NCBI RefSeq assembly: GCF_014905415.1
Contig: NZ_BNEO01000001.1
Span: forward strand, 1,576,037 to 1,640,036
DNA from: Virgibacillus salexigens
Lineage (GTDB): Bacteria > Bacillota > Bacilli > Bacillales > Amphibacillaceae
Direction: 5' to 3'
DNA: 64,000 nucleotides
Each line of letters begins with the position of its first letter. Within the stretch, counting starts at the first letter, position 1. Below the pieces are notes generated by a model that ran no database searches, was not told the DNA's origin, and saw only the letters and a list, made by a program, of their open reading frames with translations. Both the position numbers and the translations under genes were made by a program. Positions 7,419 through 17,117 of this stretch are shown piece by piece.

Positions 7419-10400
7419 ATGTTAAAACGTAGATTGCAATTGTTCACAATTTATTTATCTATTTTTTTACTTATCATGTATCTACTTCCTGGTCACACAT
7501 TCGCTTCGTCGAATAAAGATAAGGAAATAAATAATCTATTAAGTAACATAACTGCAGAAGAGCGCAAGGCTATCCATGAATTAGAAGCCGATAAAGGTTT
7601 TACTATACACCCAGATATTAATATAGAAAGTTCAGAGCCCGTAAAAGTAATTGTTGAATTTAAGCAGGATCCTGCAAAGGTTGAGGTAGCAAAAGCAAAG
7701 GCAATGAGGTCACGTAGCAAGGTTACTTTATCGCAAGCAAAAGAAAAAGTAGAATCATCACATAAACAATTTAAAGAAGTCCTAAAAAAAATGAAGAAAA
7801 CAAAATCTACTGATGGGCCTTCTATTACACATGAGTATCGGCATGCAATAAATGGTGTGGCAATGACATTGCCTGGAAATTCAGTTAAAGATTTAATTCA
7901 AACGGGTGTTGTTAAGCGTGTTTGGAAGGATAAAACCGTTCGCTTAGAATTACCTAAAGTTGATCAAAAGAAAGTGGAACCAAAAATGGCAGATAGTGTC
8001 CCGCAAATTGGTGTAGACCGATTACATGATGAAGGCATCAAAGGGGAGGGAATTAAAGTTGGGGTAATTGATACTGGTATTGATTATAACCACCCTGATT
8101 TGACGGATGCCTATCAAGGTTATCGTTTTACGGAAGGAGAAAACCCAGCTGAAATCGATCCTAGCCAGGTTAAAGGCTGGGATTATATCGATAATGATGC
8201 TGATCCAATGGAGACGACCTATAAAGATTGGCGAGAATCTGGTGAAGCTGAATTTATTAGTGGCGTAAGTTATTACACATCACATGGCACCCATGTATCT
8301 GGGACGATTGCTGGTACAAAGAGCAATGATGTTGATTATGCGGTCAAAGGTGTAGCTCCTGAAGTGGATTTATATAACTATCGTGTTTTAGGTCCTTATG
8401 GTTCTGGGCCAACCAATGGGGTTATCGCAGGAATTGATAAGGCTGTTAAAGATGAGATGGATGTTATCAATCTATCCTTAGGATCTAATGCGAATGATCC
8501 TTTGTCTCCTACATCTTTAGCAGTTAATAATGCTGTATTATCTGATGTAGTAACAGTAGTAGCAGCAGGTAATGCTGGACCAGGTGAGAAAACAGTAGGA
8601 TCGCCTGGGGCCGCTGCATTTCCTATTTCTGTTGGAGCAAGTGATGTGTCACAGACTATCCCCACGTTTAGCGCTACAGCAGGAGATGTGACGGTAACAG
8701 ATATGCAACTGTTAGCAAAAAATTTCACAGATAATCTAGAAGCGTTCAAAGATCAATCCTTTTCTATAGTTGACGCAGGGCTGGGGTATGCTGAGGATTT
8801 TGCAGCGGTTGATGTAGAGGGGAAAATTGCATTAATAAAGCGTGGCGAGATTTCCTTTGATGAAAAAGTTAAAAATGCAAAAGATGCAGGTGCAGAAGCT
8901 GCCATTGTATTCAATAATGAAGACGGGCAAATCCCTTATTATATTGGAGAAAGTACAGCCTATCTTCCAGCATTCCGTCTTTCTAATGAGGATGGACAGG
9001 CTTTGAAAGAGGTTCTTTCAGATGAACTTTTACTAACGTTTGGCGAGTTAACAAATACGGAATCAGAAGGTGACCATTTAGCAGATTTCAGTTCGAGAGG
9101 ACCTGCAGCACAAAATTATGATATCAAGCCAGATGTTGTTGCACCTGGGGTGGCAATTTTCTCTACTTACCCATCCTATGTTAATGATCCAGAACATAAT
9201 AATTATGATTTAGCTTATGCACGTATACAGGGTACATCCATGGCTTCTCCACATGTTGCAGCGTCAGCAGCACTTATTTTACAAGAGAATCCAAATTACA
9301 GTCCCTTTGAAGTAAAAGCCGCCTTAATGAATACCTCTGTTGATCTAAAAGAAAATTACTCTGTCTATGAAGTAGGATCGGGGAGAATTAATGCTTATAA
9401 TGCTGTTCATACTAATACATCGGTTAAAGTCCTTGATAAAACAGAGATGTTGGATGGGGAAGAAACCACTATGATCGACGAGGTTACTGGTTCCATTGGC
9501 TATGGCAGCTATTATTTAGAGGAAGGGGAAGGTTTGGAAGAAAAGAAAGATATTCGCATTGAGAATCACTCAGCCGAGGAGAAATCATATGCCATAAATG
9601 TTGAATTCCTACACGGAAATGAAGAAGGGATCGAGTTAAACGTACCTGAATCAATAACTGTTGGATCTGAACAATCAGAGGAAATCAATGCAACGATTCA
9701 AGTACCAAAAAATGCAGAATATGGCATGTTTGAGGGATATATCCATGTTGAAAACGAAGCTAGTGAAGAGAATTTCCAAGTACCATTCGCTGTTCGTGTT
9801 ACCGATAAAGGGATTGATTATGTCGATTTAGACCGCCAAGCAGTTCCAAATGAATGGACATTTCATCCATTTTTACTTCCATTTATCAATATGGCCTTAA
9901 AAATAAAAAGTCCAATCGAAACAATGGATGTTATTGTGAAAGATGGAGAAACACAAGAGCCGATTGGATTAGTCGGTACATTAGATAGCAGTAATATGGA
10001 AGTTGGTAGAGAGTATTACGTGTTGCAAGCATTTATGGGAAGCGTTTTTCCATTTACCGATGACACAGAAAATCCAATAGCAGAAGAAAGAGTCAAATTA
10101 CCAGAAGATGATTATATCCTTGAAGTGATTGGTCACGATGAGAATGGAGATACGTACACCATACAGAATGTTGCTATTGTCGATAATACACCACCGGAAT
10201 TAACGTTTAATGATTTGGAACCAGGAGTACATGAAGTGGATGAGTCTATGTATACAGATGAGGATGGGCATCATGCTCTATGGGTTCATACGAATGTGTA
10301 TGATTCTACAATTGATGTTTTAAAATCAAAAGGCTTGGATTATGATCAATCGGAAAATATTGTCGCCTATTATCAGAATTCTCCATTTCCAGGTCAGATT

Positions 10401-11570
10401 CCAGTTGAAGCAAACGGAAATATGAAGTTTGGTTTATTGCCTGAAGAAATTGAGAATGGACCAGTAAATTTAGATTTATTGCCTGTTGATTTAGCTACGA
10501 ATGCCGATATTGTTAATAAAACGAGGTACACATTTGTTGAAGAAGGAACAGCCTATGGCATGTCTACTTATGACAAAGAGGAAATAAAGAAAGGCAATAC
10601 ATTTACCTTGACATTAAGTCTAAACAACGTGAAGGCGTTAATGTCTGGGGAATTTGAAGTAGAGTATGCGAAGGATCTTTATCAGTTTGATGGAGTTCAG
10701 GTAAATGAAGCATTTGCAGCATATGCAGAAGAGAATGACTTAGAAATAAACTTGAACGAACCTTCATTTAGAGAAGACTATTGGACAGATTTTGTGAAAG
10801 TAGGAGCATCTATCGAAGGTAATGCGTTTTCAGGCATTGATAAAGATATGAAATTTCTTGATGTCACATTTGAATTAATTGATGACCACTATTACGGTGG
10901 CGCAACAAGTCTATCTGTTGACGATTTTAGTTATGAGAAAGCCGGTGAATCAGAACCAGTATCGATCTCTGTTTTCTCACATGACAAGTATACGATTGTT
11001 CCAAAGCATTCTACTATTACAGGTTTTATCGAGCCAGAAGCATTTCTTCATGAGGATGGATTTGTATTACAGAAAGATTATGAAGAAATGGGCGTTAAGA
11101 TATATGCAAAAGATCAAGATGGTAAAAAATACAGAGGTACGATTACAGAGCAGGGGAATTTTACGATCAAGGGGCTTCCGGTATCTGAAAGAACGTACAA
11201 TGTCTATGTTGAAGTCCCCGGTCATTTAAATAATGTATTGGAGACAGAAGTAGGGATAGAAGAGAATGGTGAAGTTATTGGCGAATCCAAGCGAGTGCAT
11301 CCAGACATGAACACTGCTGGAGATATCAATGGCGATAAAGTTGTCGACATCCATGATGTAATGCGTGTTGTAGCCCATTATGGTAAAGAAAATGATAAAA
11401 CGGATGTAAACAAGGACGGAATTGTTGATGAAGCAGACATTCGTTTCATTGAAATGAATTTCTTAGATATTGGTTTTGACGCACCAGAGAATAAAACCCC
11501 GTTAGAAAAATTAGGAAATAAAGGGTTGAATGATTTTCTTAAATCAATAGGGCTAGAACCAAATAATTAG
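7419..11570 (+). CDS. Secreted multidomain subtilisin-like serine protease (S8 family, Vpr-like) with cohesin-like and dockerin-like modules
   Basis: 1383-residue exported protease. A signal peptide occupies residues 1-30 (basic start, hydrophobic core, ...TFA-SS), followed by an I9-type propeptide (about 70-175). The catalytic triad is D218 (VIDTGID), H289 (HGTHVSG) and S607 (GTSMASPH). A protease-associated (PA) insert lies at about 450-530, as in Vpr/C5a-peptidase types. After the catalytic domain come beta-sandwich domains (about 690-1040), a cohesin-like domain (about 1050-1195), a carboxypeptidase-regulatory-like domain (about 1197-1285), and two Ca-binding loops of dockerin type (DINGDKVVDIHD, DVNKDGIVDEAD; about 1300-1352). 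No LPXTG anchor. First gene of an operon with a SipW-type peptidase and two TasA-like proteins. Catalytic assignment is firm, accessory modules moderately so; substrate unknown. Confidence 0.9.
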   Translation: MLKRRLQLFTIYLSIFLLIMYLLPGHTFASSNKDKEINNLLSNITAEERKAIHELEADKGFTIHPDINIESSEPVKVIVEFKQDPAKVEVAKAKAMRSRSKVTLSQAKEKVESSHKQFKEVLKKMKKTKSTDGPSITHEYRHAINGVAMTLPGNSVKDLIQTGVVKRVWKDKTVRLELPKVDQKKVEPKMADSVPQIGVDRLHDEGIKGEGIKVGVIDTGIDYNHPDLTDAYQGYRFTEGENPAEIDPSQVKGWDYIDNDADPMETTYKDWRESGEAEFISGVSYYTSHGTHVSGTIAGTKSNDVDYAVKGVAPEVDLYNYRVLGPYGSGPTNGVIAGIDKAVKDEMDVINLSLGSNANDPLSPTSLAVNNAVLSDVVTVVAAGNAGPGEKTVGSPGAAAFPISVGASDVSQTIPTFSATAGDVTVTDMQLLAKNFTDNLEAFKDQSFSIVDAGLGYAEDFAAVDVEGKIALIKRGEISFDEKVKNAKDAGAEAAIVFNNEDGQIPYYIGESTAYLPAFRLSNEDGQALKEVLSDELLLTFGELTNTESEGDHLADFSSRGPAAQNYDIKPDVVAPGVAIFSTYPSYVNDPEHNNYDLAYARIQGTSMASPHVAASAALILQENPNYSPFEVKAALMNTSVDLKENYSVYEVGSGRINAYNAVHTNTSVKVLDKTEMLDGEETTMIDEVTGSIGYGSYYLEEGEGLEEKKDIRIENHSAEEKSYAINVEFLHGNEEGIELNVPESITVGSEQSEEINATIQVPKNAEYGMFEGYIHVENEASEENFQVPFAVRVTDKGIDYVDLDRQAVPNEWTFHPFLLPFINMALKIKSPIETMDVIVKDGETQEPIGLVGTLDSSNMEVGREYYVLQAFMGSVFPFTDDTENPIAEERVKLPEDDYILEVIGHDENGDTYTIQNVAIVDNTPPELTFNDLEPGVHEVDESMYTDEDGHHALWVHTNVYDSTIDVLKSKGLDYDQSENIVAYYQNSPFPGQIPVEANGNMKFGLLPEEIENGPVNLDLLPVDLATNADIVNKTRYTFVEEGTAYGMSTYDKEEIKKGNTFTLTLSLNNVKALMSGEFEVEYAKDLYQFDGVQVNEAFAAYAEENDLEINLNEPSFREDYWTDFVKVGASIEGNAFSGIDKDMKFLDVTFELIDDHYYGGATSLSVDDFSYEKAGESEPVSISVFSHDKYTIVPKHSTITGFIEPEAFLHEDGFVLQKDYEEMGVKIYAKDQDGKKYRGTITEQGNFTIKGLPVSERTYNVYVEVPGHLNNVLETEVGIEENGEVIGESKRVHPDMNTAGDINGDKVVDIHDVMRVVAHYGKENDKTDVNKDGIVDEADIRFIEMNFLDIGFDAPENKTPLEKLGNKGLNDFLKSIGLEPNN

Positions 11571-11587
11571 AGAGAAAAGTATGAATT

Positions 11588-11620
11588 GGGAATGCTACAC
11601 ACTTCGGTGTGTGAGTTCCT
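11588..11620 (+). other. Stem-loop with TTCG tetraloop between subtilase and sipW-like genes
   Basis: ACACAC (11597-11602) TTCG GTGTGT (11607-11612), with an outer GGAA/TTCC pairing (11589-11592, 11616-11619). No T-run follows, so it is more likely an mRNA processing or partial attenuation element than a full terminator. It would set different levels of protease and downstream genes. Confidence 0.55.
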
Positions 11621-11652
11621 ATTTATAAAAATGAGCTGTCAGGAGGGAGAGG

Positions 11653-12222
11653 ATGGTTGAAATCAAAGATAAATTTAGGAGAGCACTGAAGATATTGCTG
11701 CGTCTTTTATTTGTTCTAATGGTTATCTTCGTTCTATTTATTGTGATTCAATTGCTTCGTAATCCTGGACAGCCTCCTTCTTTGTTTAGTTTTCAGCCTT
11801 TTACAGTCTTGTCTAATAGTATGAATCCGACATTCGAAACTGGTGATATGGTCATTGTAAAAAGATTGGAAGCATCAGAGATTCAAGAAAATGACGTTAT
11901 TACCTTTAAAGAAGCAGCGGATAAATATATTACTCACCGAGTAAGTGAAGTGATTTTGCAACAGGGGAATATCCAGTTTGTTACAAAGGGGGACAATAAT
12001 AATGTTGTTGATGAGACGCTGGTGTCTGCAAAGAATGTTATAGGAAAACAGGTATTTATGATTCCGAATGTAGGTTTTATTTCTAAGTTTATCAGTGGAC
12101 CGGTAGGGTTTATTCTGCTTATCCTTCTCCCTTTTACTGGATATATTTGTTTGGAGGTGTATGAAAGGAGTCAGAAATCCGCAAAAAGGCATCCATCAAA
12201 ACAGAATATTAAAAAGATATGA
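11653..12222 (+). CDS. sipW: Signal peptidase I, SipW (ER) type
   Basis: Membrane peptidase that cleaves signal peptides, here most likely those of the two TasA-like proteins downstream. 189 residues with an N-terminal membrane segment (about 15-36) and a C-terminal one (about 148-168). The catalytic serine S56 sits in S-N-S-M. The usual bacterial lysine is replaced by H95 (Y-I-T-H-R), and T-K-G-D-N-N (D114) follows: the serine/histidine pattern of the ER/SipW class rather than SipS/SipT. ATG start with GGAGGGAGAGG upstream. It ends 12 bases before the TasA-like gene, so they are co-transcribed. Confidence 0.9.
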   Translation: MVEIKDKFRRALKILLRLLFVLMVIFVLFIVIQLLRNPGQPPSLFSFQPFTVLSNSMNPTFETGDMVIVKRLEASEIQENDVITFKEAADKYITHRVSEVILQQGNIQFVTKGDNNNVVDETLVSAKNVIGKQVFMIPNVGFISKFISGPVGFILLILLPFTGYICLEVYERSQKSAKRHPSKQNIKKI

Positions 12223-12234
12223 GGAGGAACTTTT

Positions 12235-12903
12235 ATGAAAAAATTAAAGAAAACATTATTAGGTACGACTTTTGCTGGAATTTTGGTAGCTTCAGCTGGG
12301 ATAGGAACATACTCTTGGTTTACTTCAGAAACAGAGGCGCAAGGTGACATGCAGAATGGAGTATTACAAATTAATAATGATAGCAATATAGAAACACCGA
12401 TTTTTTCCGGAATTAAATTTGCCCCCTCACAGCTTGAATATGGAAATTGGGTGACTATTGAGAACAGTGGTGACTTAGATACGTATCTAAATGCTACTTA
12501 TACACATTCAATTGATAAAGCATCCTTAGATGCATATGAGGTTGGATACATGGCTATGAAGTACACAACTACTCCCGATCAGGATACCTATGAAAAATCA
12601 AAAATACAATTAGAAAATCTATTTAATGGGGAAACAAATGAACGGACATTTACAACTGCTAATACTGAAGGAGTAGAACTTTCTGGAGAACTATTAACAG
12701 ACGAAGAGGTTGATTCAGGTGAGATTACGTTCGGTGAGGGGAGTGAAGATTCCTTCTGGCAACTTGATGAAGGTCAATATATTGATATTATGATAGCTAT
12801 TAAGTTAGATGAGAGTGCGGGCAATGAATACCAAGGTGCACAGTATGATGCAACTTTTCATGTGATTGGTAAACAAACAGATGATGGTGCAACGTATGAG
12901 TAA
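12235..12903 (+). CDS. TasA/camelysin (CalY) family exported protein
   Basis: 222 residues. It begins with a SipW-type signal peptide (MKKLKKTLLG, hydrophobic to about residue 24) leading into Y-S-W-F-T-S-E-T-E-A-Q-G and N-G-V-L-Q-I-N, the layout of TasA and camelysin (F-x-D/S ... G-T-L-D-L). TasA proteins form extracellular fibres of the biofilm matrix or spore surface; camelysins were described as cell-surface metalloproteases. The adjacent SipW-type peptidase supports this assignment. AGGAGG lies 8 bases before the ATG. No second catalytic motif can be identified. Family membership is likely; fibre formation is inference. Confidence 0.8.
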   Translation: MKKLKKTLLGTTFAGILVASAGIGTYSWFTSETEAQGDMQNGVLQINNDSNIETPIFSGIKFAPSQLEYGNWVTIENSGDLDTYLNATYTHSIDKASLDAYEVGYMAMKYTTTPDQDTYEKSKIQLENLFNGETNERTFTTANTEGVELSGELLTDEEVDSGEITFGEGSEDSFWQLDEGQYIDIMIAIKLDESAGNEYQGAQYDATFHVIGKQTDDGATYE

Positions 12904-12928
12904 TGCGAGTTAGAGGGGTGAGCGTGTA

Positions 12929-13339
12929 GTGGAAAGGAGAAGAGCTTTTATTATACTGCTTAGCTGCATACTCGTTTATACACTATGTATATCTATATCT
13001 TCATCTACTACAAAGGCTTGGTTTATGAGTGAAACTGAATCATACGGAAAGGTAGTCAACGCAACTACAAAAGATCTTCTAGATATTGATGCTGATCTTT
13101 TATCTTTTGATGCAGCATGTGTTACTAACATAGAAATAAAGATTAAGAATATTGCAGATGTAGAGATACCAATTAAGCTAGATGAAAAGAAACTACAATT
13201 ATCACCGGGTGAGTTATTTTCGGAAGTAGTTACAAGAAAGGTGTCCTGTGAAGCTGAGCAAGTAAATTTTCATTTAATAGGATTTAATTCCTTTATTGAT
13301 GAAATTATCATTGTTTCATTTGATCCACCTCCTACTTGA
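12929..13339 (+). CDS. Small exported protein with TasA-like N-terminus
   Basis: 136 residues, GTG start at 12929 with GAGGGGTG about 9 bases upstream. The N-terminal hydrophobic segment (about 7-28) ends in K-A-W-F-M-S-E-T-E-S-Y-G, almost the same cleavage-region motif as the preceding TasA-like protein, so it is probably another SipW substrate. The mature part is short, with a beta-rich pattern (IEIKIKNIADVEIPIKL) resembling the first TasA/camelysin strands, and two cysteines. It lies 25 bases after the TasA-like gene. It could be an assembly or anchoring partner (a role TapA has in B. subtilis) or a shortened paralogue; no specific family recognised. Confidence 0.6.
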   Translation: MERRRAFIILLSCILVYTLCISISSSTTKAWFMSETESYGKVVNATTKDLLDIDADLLSFDAACVTNIEIKIKNIADVEIPIKLDEKKLQLSPGELFSEVVTRKVSCEAEQVNFHLIGFNSFIDEIIIVSFDPPPT

Positions 13340-13368
13340 AGGAACGGCAGTGAAATTGAATACAGAGA

Positions 13369-13389
13369 CTTCTAATATCTGATTAGAAG
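13369..13389 (+). repeat. Perfect 8-bp inverted repeat after TasA-like operon
   Basis: CTTCTAAT (13369-13376) and ATTAGAAG (13382-13389), loop of 5. There is no T-run directly after it, so it may be a weak terminator or mRNA 3' stabiliser. Confidence 0.5.
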
Positions 13390-13490
13390 AACGCAATGTA
13401 TACTGTGTAGTGTTTTTACTATGTCTGGTTCTTTTTCTTTCATTTTATGCATAAGTAGTAGAAAGGGACAAGAAAGAGGGGTTGATTAGT

Positions 13491-13757
13491 TTGAATTCGA
13501 CACTAGTAATTTCTATTATGGTTGCATTAATTATTATCCTATTATTTGTAGGGGCGCCCGTAAAACCAATGCGCTTTATTGGACATACGACGGTAAAGCT
13601 TGGAATCGGGATATTATTTCTGTTTTTTATTAATGTGTTCGGTGGGGCAATTGGATTGCATATTCCAATAAATTTATTCACAGCGGTAATAGCTGGATTT
13701 CTAGGCATCTTCGGGTTGGCATCGTTATCAGCAATTCATTTGTTTATTATTTCATGA
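13491..13757 (+). CDS. bofA: Sigma-K processing inhibitor BofA
   Basis: Integral membrane protein of the mother cell that holds the SpoIVFB protease inactive until the forespore signals, so that pro-sigma-K is cut at the right time. 88 residues, against 87 in B. subtilis. Three hydrophobic segments fill almost the whole chain (start to about 20, about 33-52, about 60-85), including the conserved N-V-F-G-G-x-I-G-L-H-I-P-x-N. The TTG at 13491 is preferred over the TTG at 13482 because GAGGGG ends 9 bases before it. Neighbour order (yaaL, bofA, csfB) is as in B. subtilis apart from the accessory block. Confidence 0.92.
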   Translation: MNSTLVISIMVALIIILLFVGAPVKPMRFIGHTTVKLGIGILFLFFINVFGGAIGLHIPINLFTAVIAGFLGIFGLASLSAIHLFIIS

Positions 13758-13827
13758 TTGATTAAATGCAAATATAAAAGAAATTCTTAAAGCTTACTAT
13801 TTTCAATTCATTTTCAAAGATTTTTTT

Positions 13828-13857
13828 GTATAAGATCCGTTAGATTAGGAGATACTA
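13828..13857 (+). promoter_or_regulatory. Sigma-F promoter of csfB
   Basis: GTATA (13828-13832), 15 bp, GGAGATACTA (13848-13857). Every consensus position of the forespore sigma-F promoter (GYWTA-15-GGNRANANTW) is matched. Confidence 0.85.
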
Positions 13858-13878
13858 ATTCATAACGGAGGTGGAGAA

Positions 13879-14070
13879 ATGAAACAAAGCTTAACACATG
13901 AACGTTGTGGTATTTGTGAAGAAGAAAAGGAATCAGGTATTCATTTGTACACATTGTTTATCTGTTCAGAATGTGAGCATAATATGATTCATACGGAACC
14001 ACGTGAAGAAAAGTATAACTATTATCTCCATAAATTAAAAAATATCAACAAACCAAAACTATATTCCTAG
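13879..14070 (+). CDS. csfB: Anti-sigma-G factor Gin/CsfB
   Basis: Forespore protein that binds and restrains sigma-G (and later sigma-E), preventing premature activity. 63 residues, against 64 in B. subtilis. The zinc-knuckle cysteines are present: C13-x-x-C16 and C33-x-x-C36. ATG start with GGAGGTGG 8 bases upstream. The perfect sigma-F promoter just before it agrees with its known expression in the early forespore. A terminator follows, so it is monocistronic. Confidence 0.93.
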   Translation: MKQSLTHERCGICEEEKESGIHLYTLFICSECEHNMIHTEPREEKYNYYLHKLKNINKPKLYS

Positions 14071-14076
14071 ATCGGT

Positions 14077-14106
14077 AAAGTCTTTGTCCGCAAAGGCTTT
14101 TTTTGT
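14077..14106 (+). terminator. Terminator of csfB
   Basis: AAAGTCTTTG (14077-14086) pairs with CAAAGGCTTT (14091-14100), with one G-T pair and a run of seven T. Confidence 0.88.
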
Positions 14107-14179
14107 TATCTAAATGAAAGTCTAGTGCTGATATGATAAGATATGATCAGTTAATTTCATCATATTGAGGCGAAGATAA

Positions 14180-15618
14180 ATGAACCAACAACGAATGCCG
14201 TTATTTCATGCACTACAACAATTTTCAGTGAATCGTCCCATTTCCTTTCATGTACCAGGTCATAAAAACGGGAATATATTTCCTGAAGCAGTGAAACAAT
14301 ATTTTCATACACTGCTTAAATTTGATATGACAGAGTTAACAGGATTGGATGATTTACATGCACCAGAAACGGTTATTGCTGATGCGGAACAGTTGGCTGC
14401 CGATTTCTTTCAAACAAAGAAAACGTTTTTTCTAGTAGGAGGAAGTACGGCCGGCAATTTGGCTATGATATTAGCTACATGTAAGGCATCTGATAAGGTT
14501 ATTGTACAACGTAATGTTCATAAATCAATTATGAACGGATTAGAATTATGTGGAGCAAGCCCGGTATTTATTGCGCCAGATTATAATGAAGCTGTTCATC
14601 GGTATAACAATCCAAATATAAACACATTAAAGCGAGCCATAGAACAGCATCCTAATGCGAAGGCAGTCGTGCTTACATACCCGGATTACTTTGGACATAC
14701 ATTTGCTTTAAAAAAGATGATAGAACTGGCACATTCCCATCGCATTCCTGTTCTAATTGATGAAGCGCATGGTGTTCACTTTTCTTTGGGTTCTCCCATG
14801 CCTCCTTCTGCTATAAAACTAGGTGCTGATATCGTTGTTCAATCGGCTCATAAAATGGCTCCAGCGATGACAATGGGATCGTATCTTCATATGAATTCTA
14901 GGTATGTATCTGAACGGCAAGTTGCTCACTATTTACAAATGATTCAATCCAGTAGCCCTTCTTATCCATTAATGGCTTCGTTGGATATCGCACGTGCTTT
15001 TCTGGCAAACATGCCTCCAAAAGCTATACATGCCATATTAGATAGCGTCGACAAGGTCAAAGGGGCGTTAAGTCAAACCAATTACTGGAGTATTGTAACA
15101 GCAGATGATCCATTAAAAATTACATTGGAAATGCAGGAAGGGATTACTGCAACACAAGTTGCTAGCTACTTTGAGGAACAGCAAATTTATCCAGAATTAG
15201 CAACACATAACCAATTATTATTCATTCACGGATTAGCTCCATTTACTGAAGTAAATCGCTTGAAAAAAGCAGTAAAAACCGTGAATGATCAATTAAAAAA
15301 TACTGCTAGACATGATACAATAGACATACAAGGACTTTTTACTGAGAAGGTTCAGGAATTAGCTTTGTCTTATCAAACAATGGATCAGTTGCAAACGAAT
15401 TACTTCTCGCTTCAAGATGCAGTTGGGTATGTTGCGGCAGAATCGGTTATTCCATATCCACCTGGAATCGCATTAATACTAAAAGGGGAAGTAATCACAA
15501 CTACACATATAAACACGCTATTCCTACTGCGTGAACAAGGAGTACGTATGCAACACCGGTATACAGAAGACATCCAAGTATTTATAAATATAGGATTGGA
15601 AGAAGGAGAAGAAGGAAG

Positions 15619-15622
<4 letters not shown>
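14180..15622 (+). CDS. yaaO: PLP-dependent Orn/Lys/Arg decarboxylase family protein
   Basis: 480-residue fold-type I PLP enzyme of the group III decarboxylase family (SpeA/YaaO type). The cofactor lysine is K225 in S-A-H-K-M, and the upstream D-E-A-H-G-V-H supplies the pyridine-binding aspartate. The family decarboxylates arginine, lysine or ornithine to polyamines or precursors; the substrate of YaaO itself is not certain. ATG start with GAGGCGA upstream. The stop overlaps the TTG start of tmk (4 bases), so the two are translationally coupled, as in B. subtilis. xpaC and yaaN, present before yaaO there, are absent. Confidence 0.92.
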
Positions 15623-16604
<982 letters not shown>

Positions 16605-16654
16605 GGCTAAGCTGTCTTGATAAAAGAGATTGTAGGCCGGAAGGGACTGAGCAT

Positions 16655-17089
16655 TTGAAAATTAGTCAAGATTTAAGACCCCAACCTGAAACAAAGTATA
16701 TTAGACCAGCTGGAGAAGAGAACCGGACTTTCCAGAAATCGCTGCAGTCCCAGGCCCAACAACTTAAACAGCAAGAATTCCAAGTTTTAATAAAAAATAT
16801 TAGTCTGCAGGGAGACAAGCTAGCTCGATTCCGTTCGTTCCGAGATTTAGCAAAATTTAAGCGGTTAGTCAAAGGTTTTTTGCAGGAAGCAGTTAATAGT
16901 GGGTTGGACTTGGAAAAGTCTCATCGTTTTGGGGTGGATCAACAAAGTCGAAACCTAACCATCGTAAAAGCTGTTAATGAAAAATTAATGGAACTAACCG
17001 AAGAAGTCATGAATAACGAAAAAAAGACAGTAGATCTACTAGGTTTAATTGGTGAGATTAAAGGTCTGCTGGTTAACATATATACGTAA
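16655..17089 (+). CDS. yaaR: YaaR family (DUF327) protein
   Basis: 144-residue helical protein of unknown function, recognised by place and the conserved F-R-x-L-x-K-F-K-x-L-V-K-x-F-L-x-E-A-V segment. It begins at a TTG with GGAAGGGA about 9 bases upstream. B. subtilis has a homologue of the same length between yaaQ and holB. No domain with known activity is visible. Confidence 0.88.
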   Translation: MKISQDLRPQPETKYIRPAGEENRTFQKSLQSQAQQLKQQEFQVLIKNISLQGDKLARFRSFRDLAKFKRLVKGFLQEAVNSGLDLEKSHRFGVDQQSRNLTIVKAVNEKLMELTEEVMNNEKKTVDLLGLIGEIKGLLVNIYT

Positions 17090-17117
17090 GAAGCATGATA
17101 ATATGAAGGGGATACAT

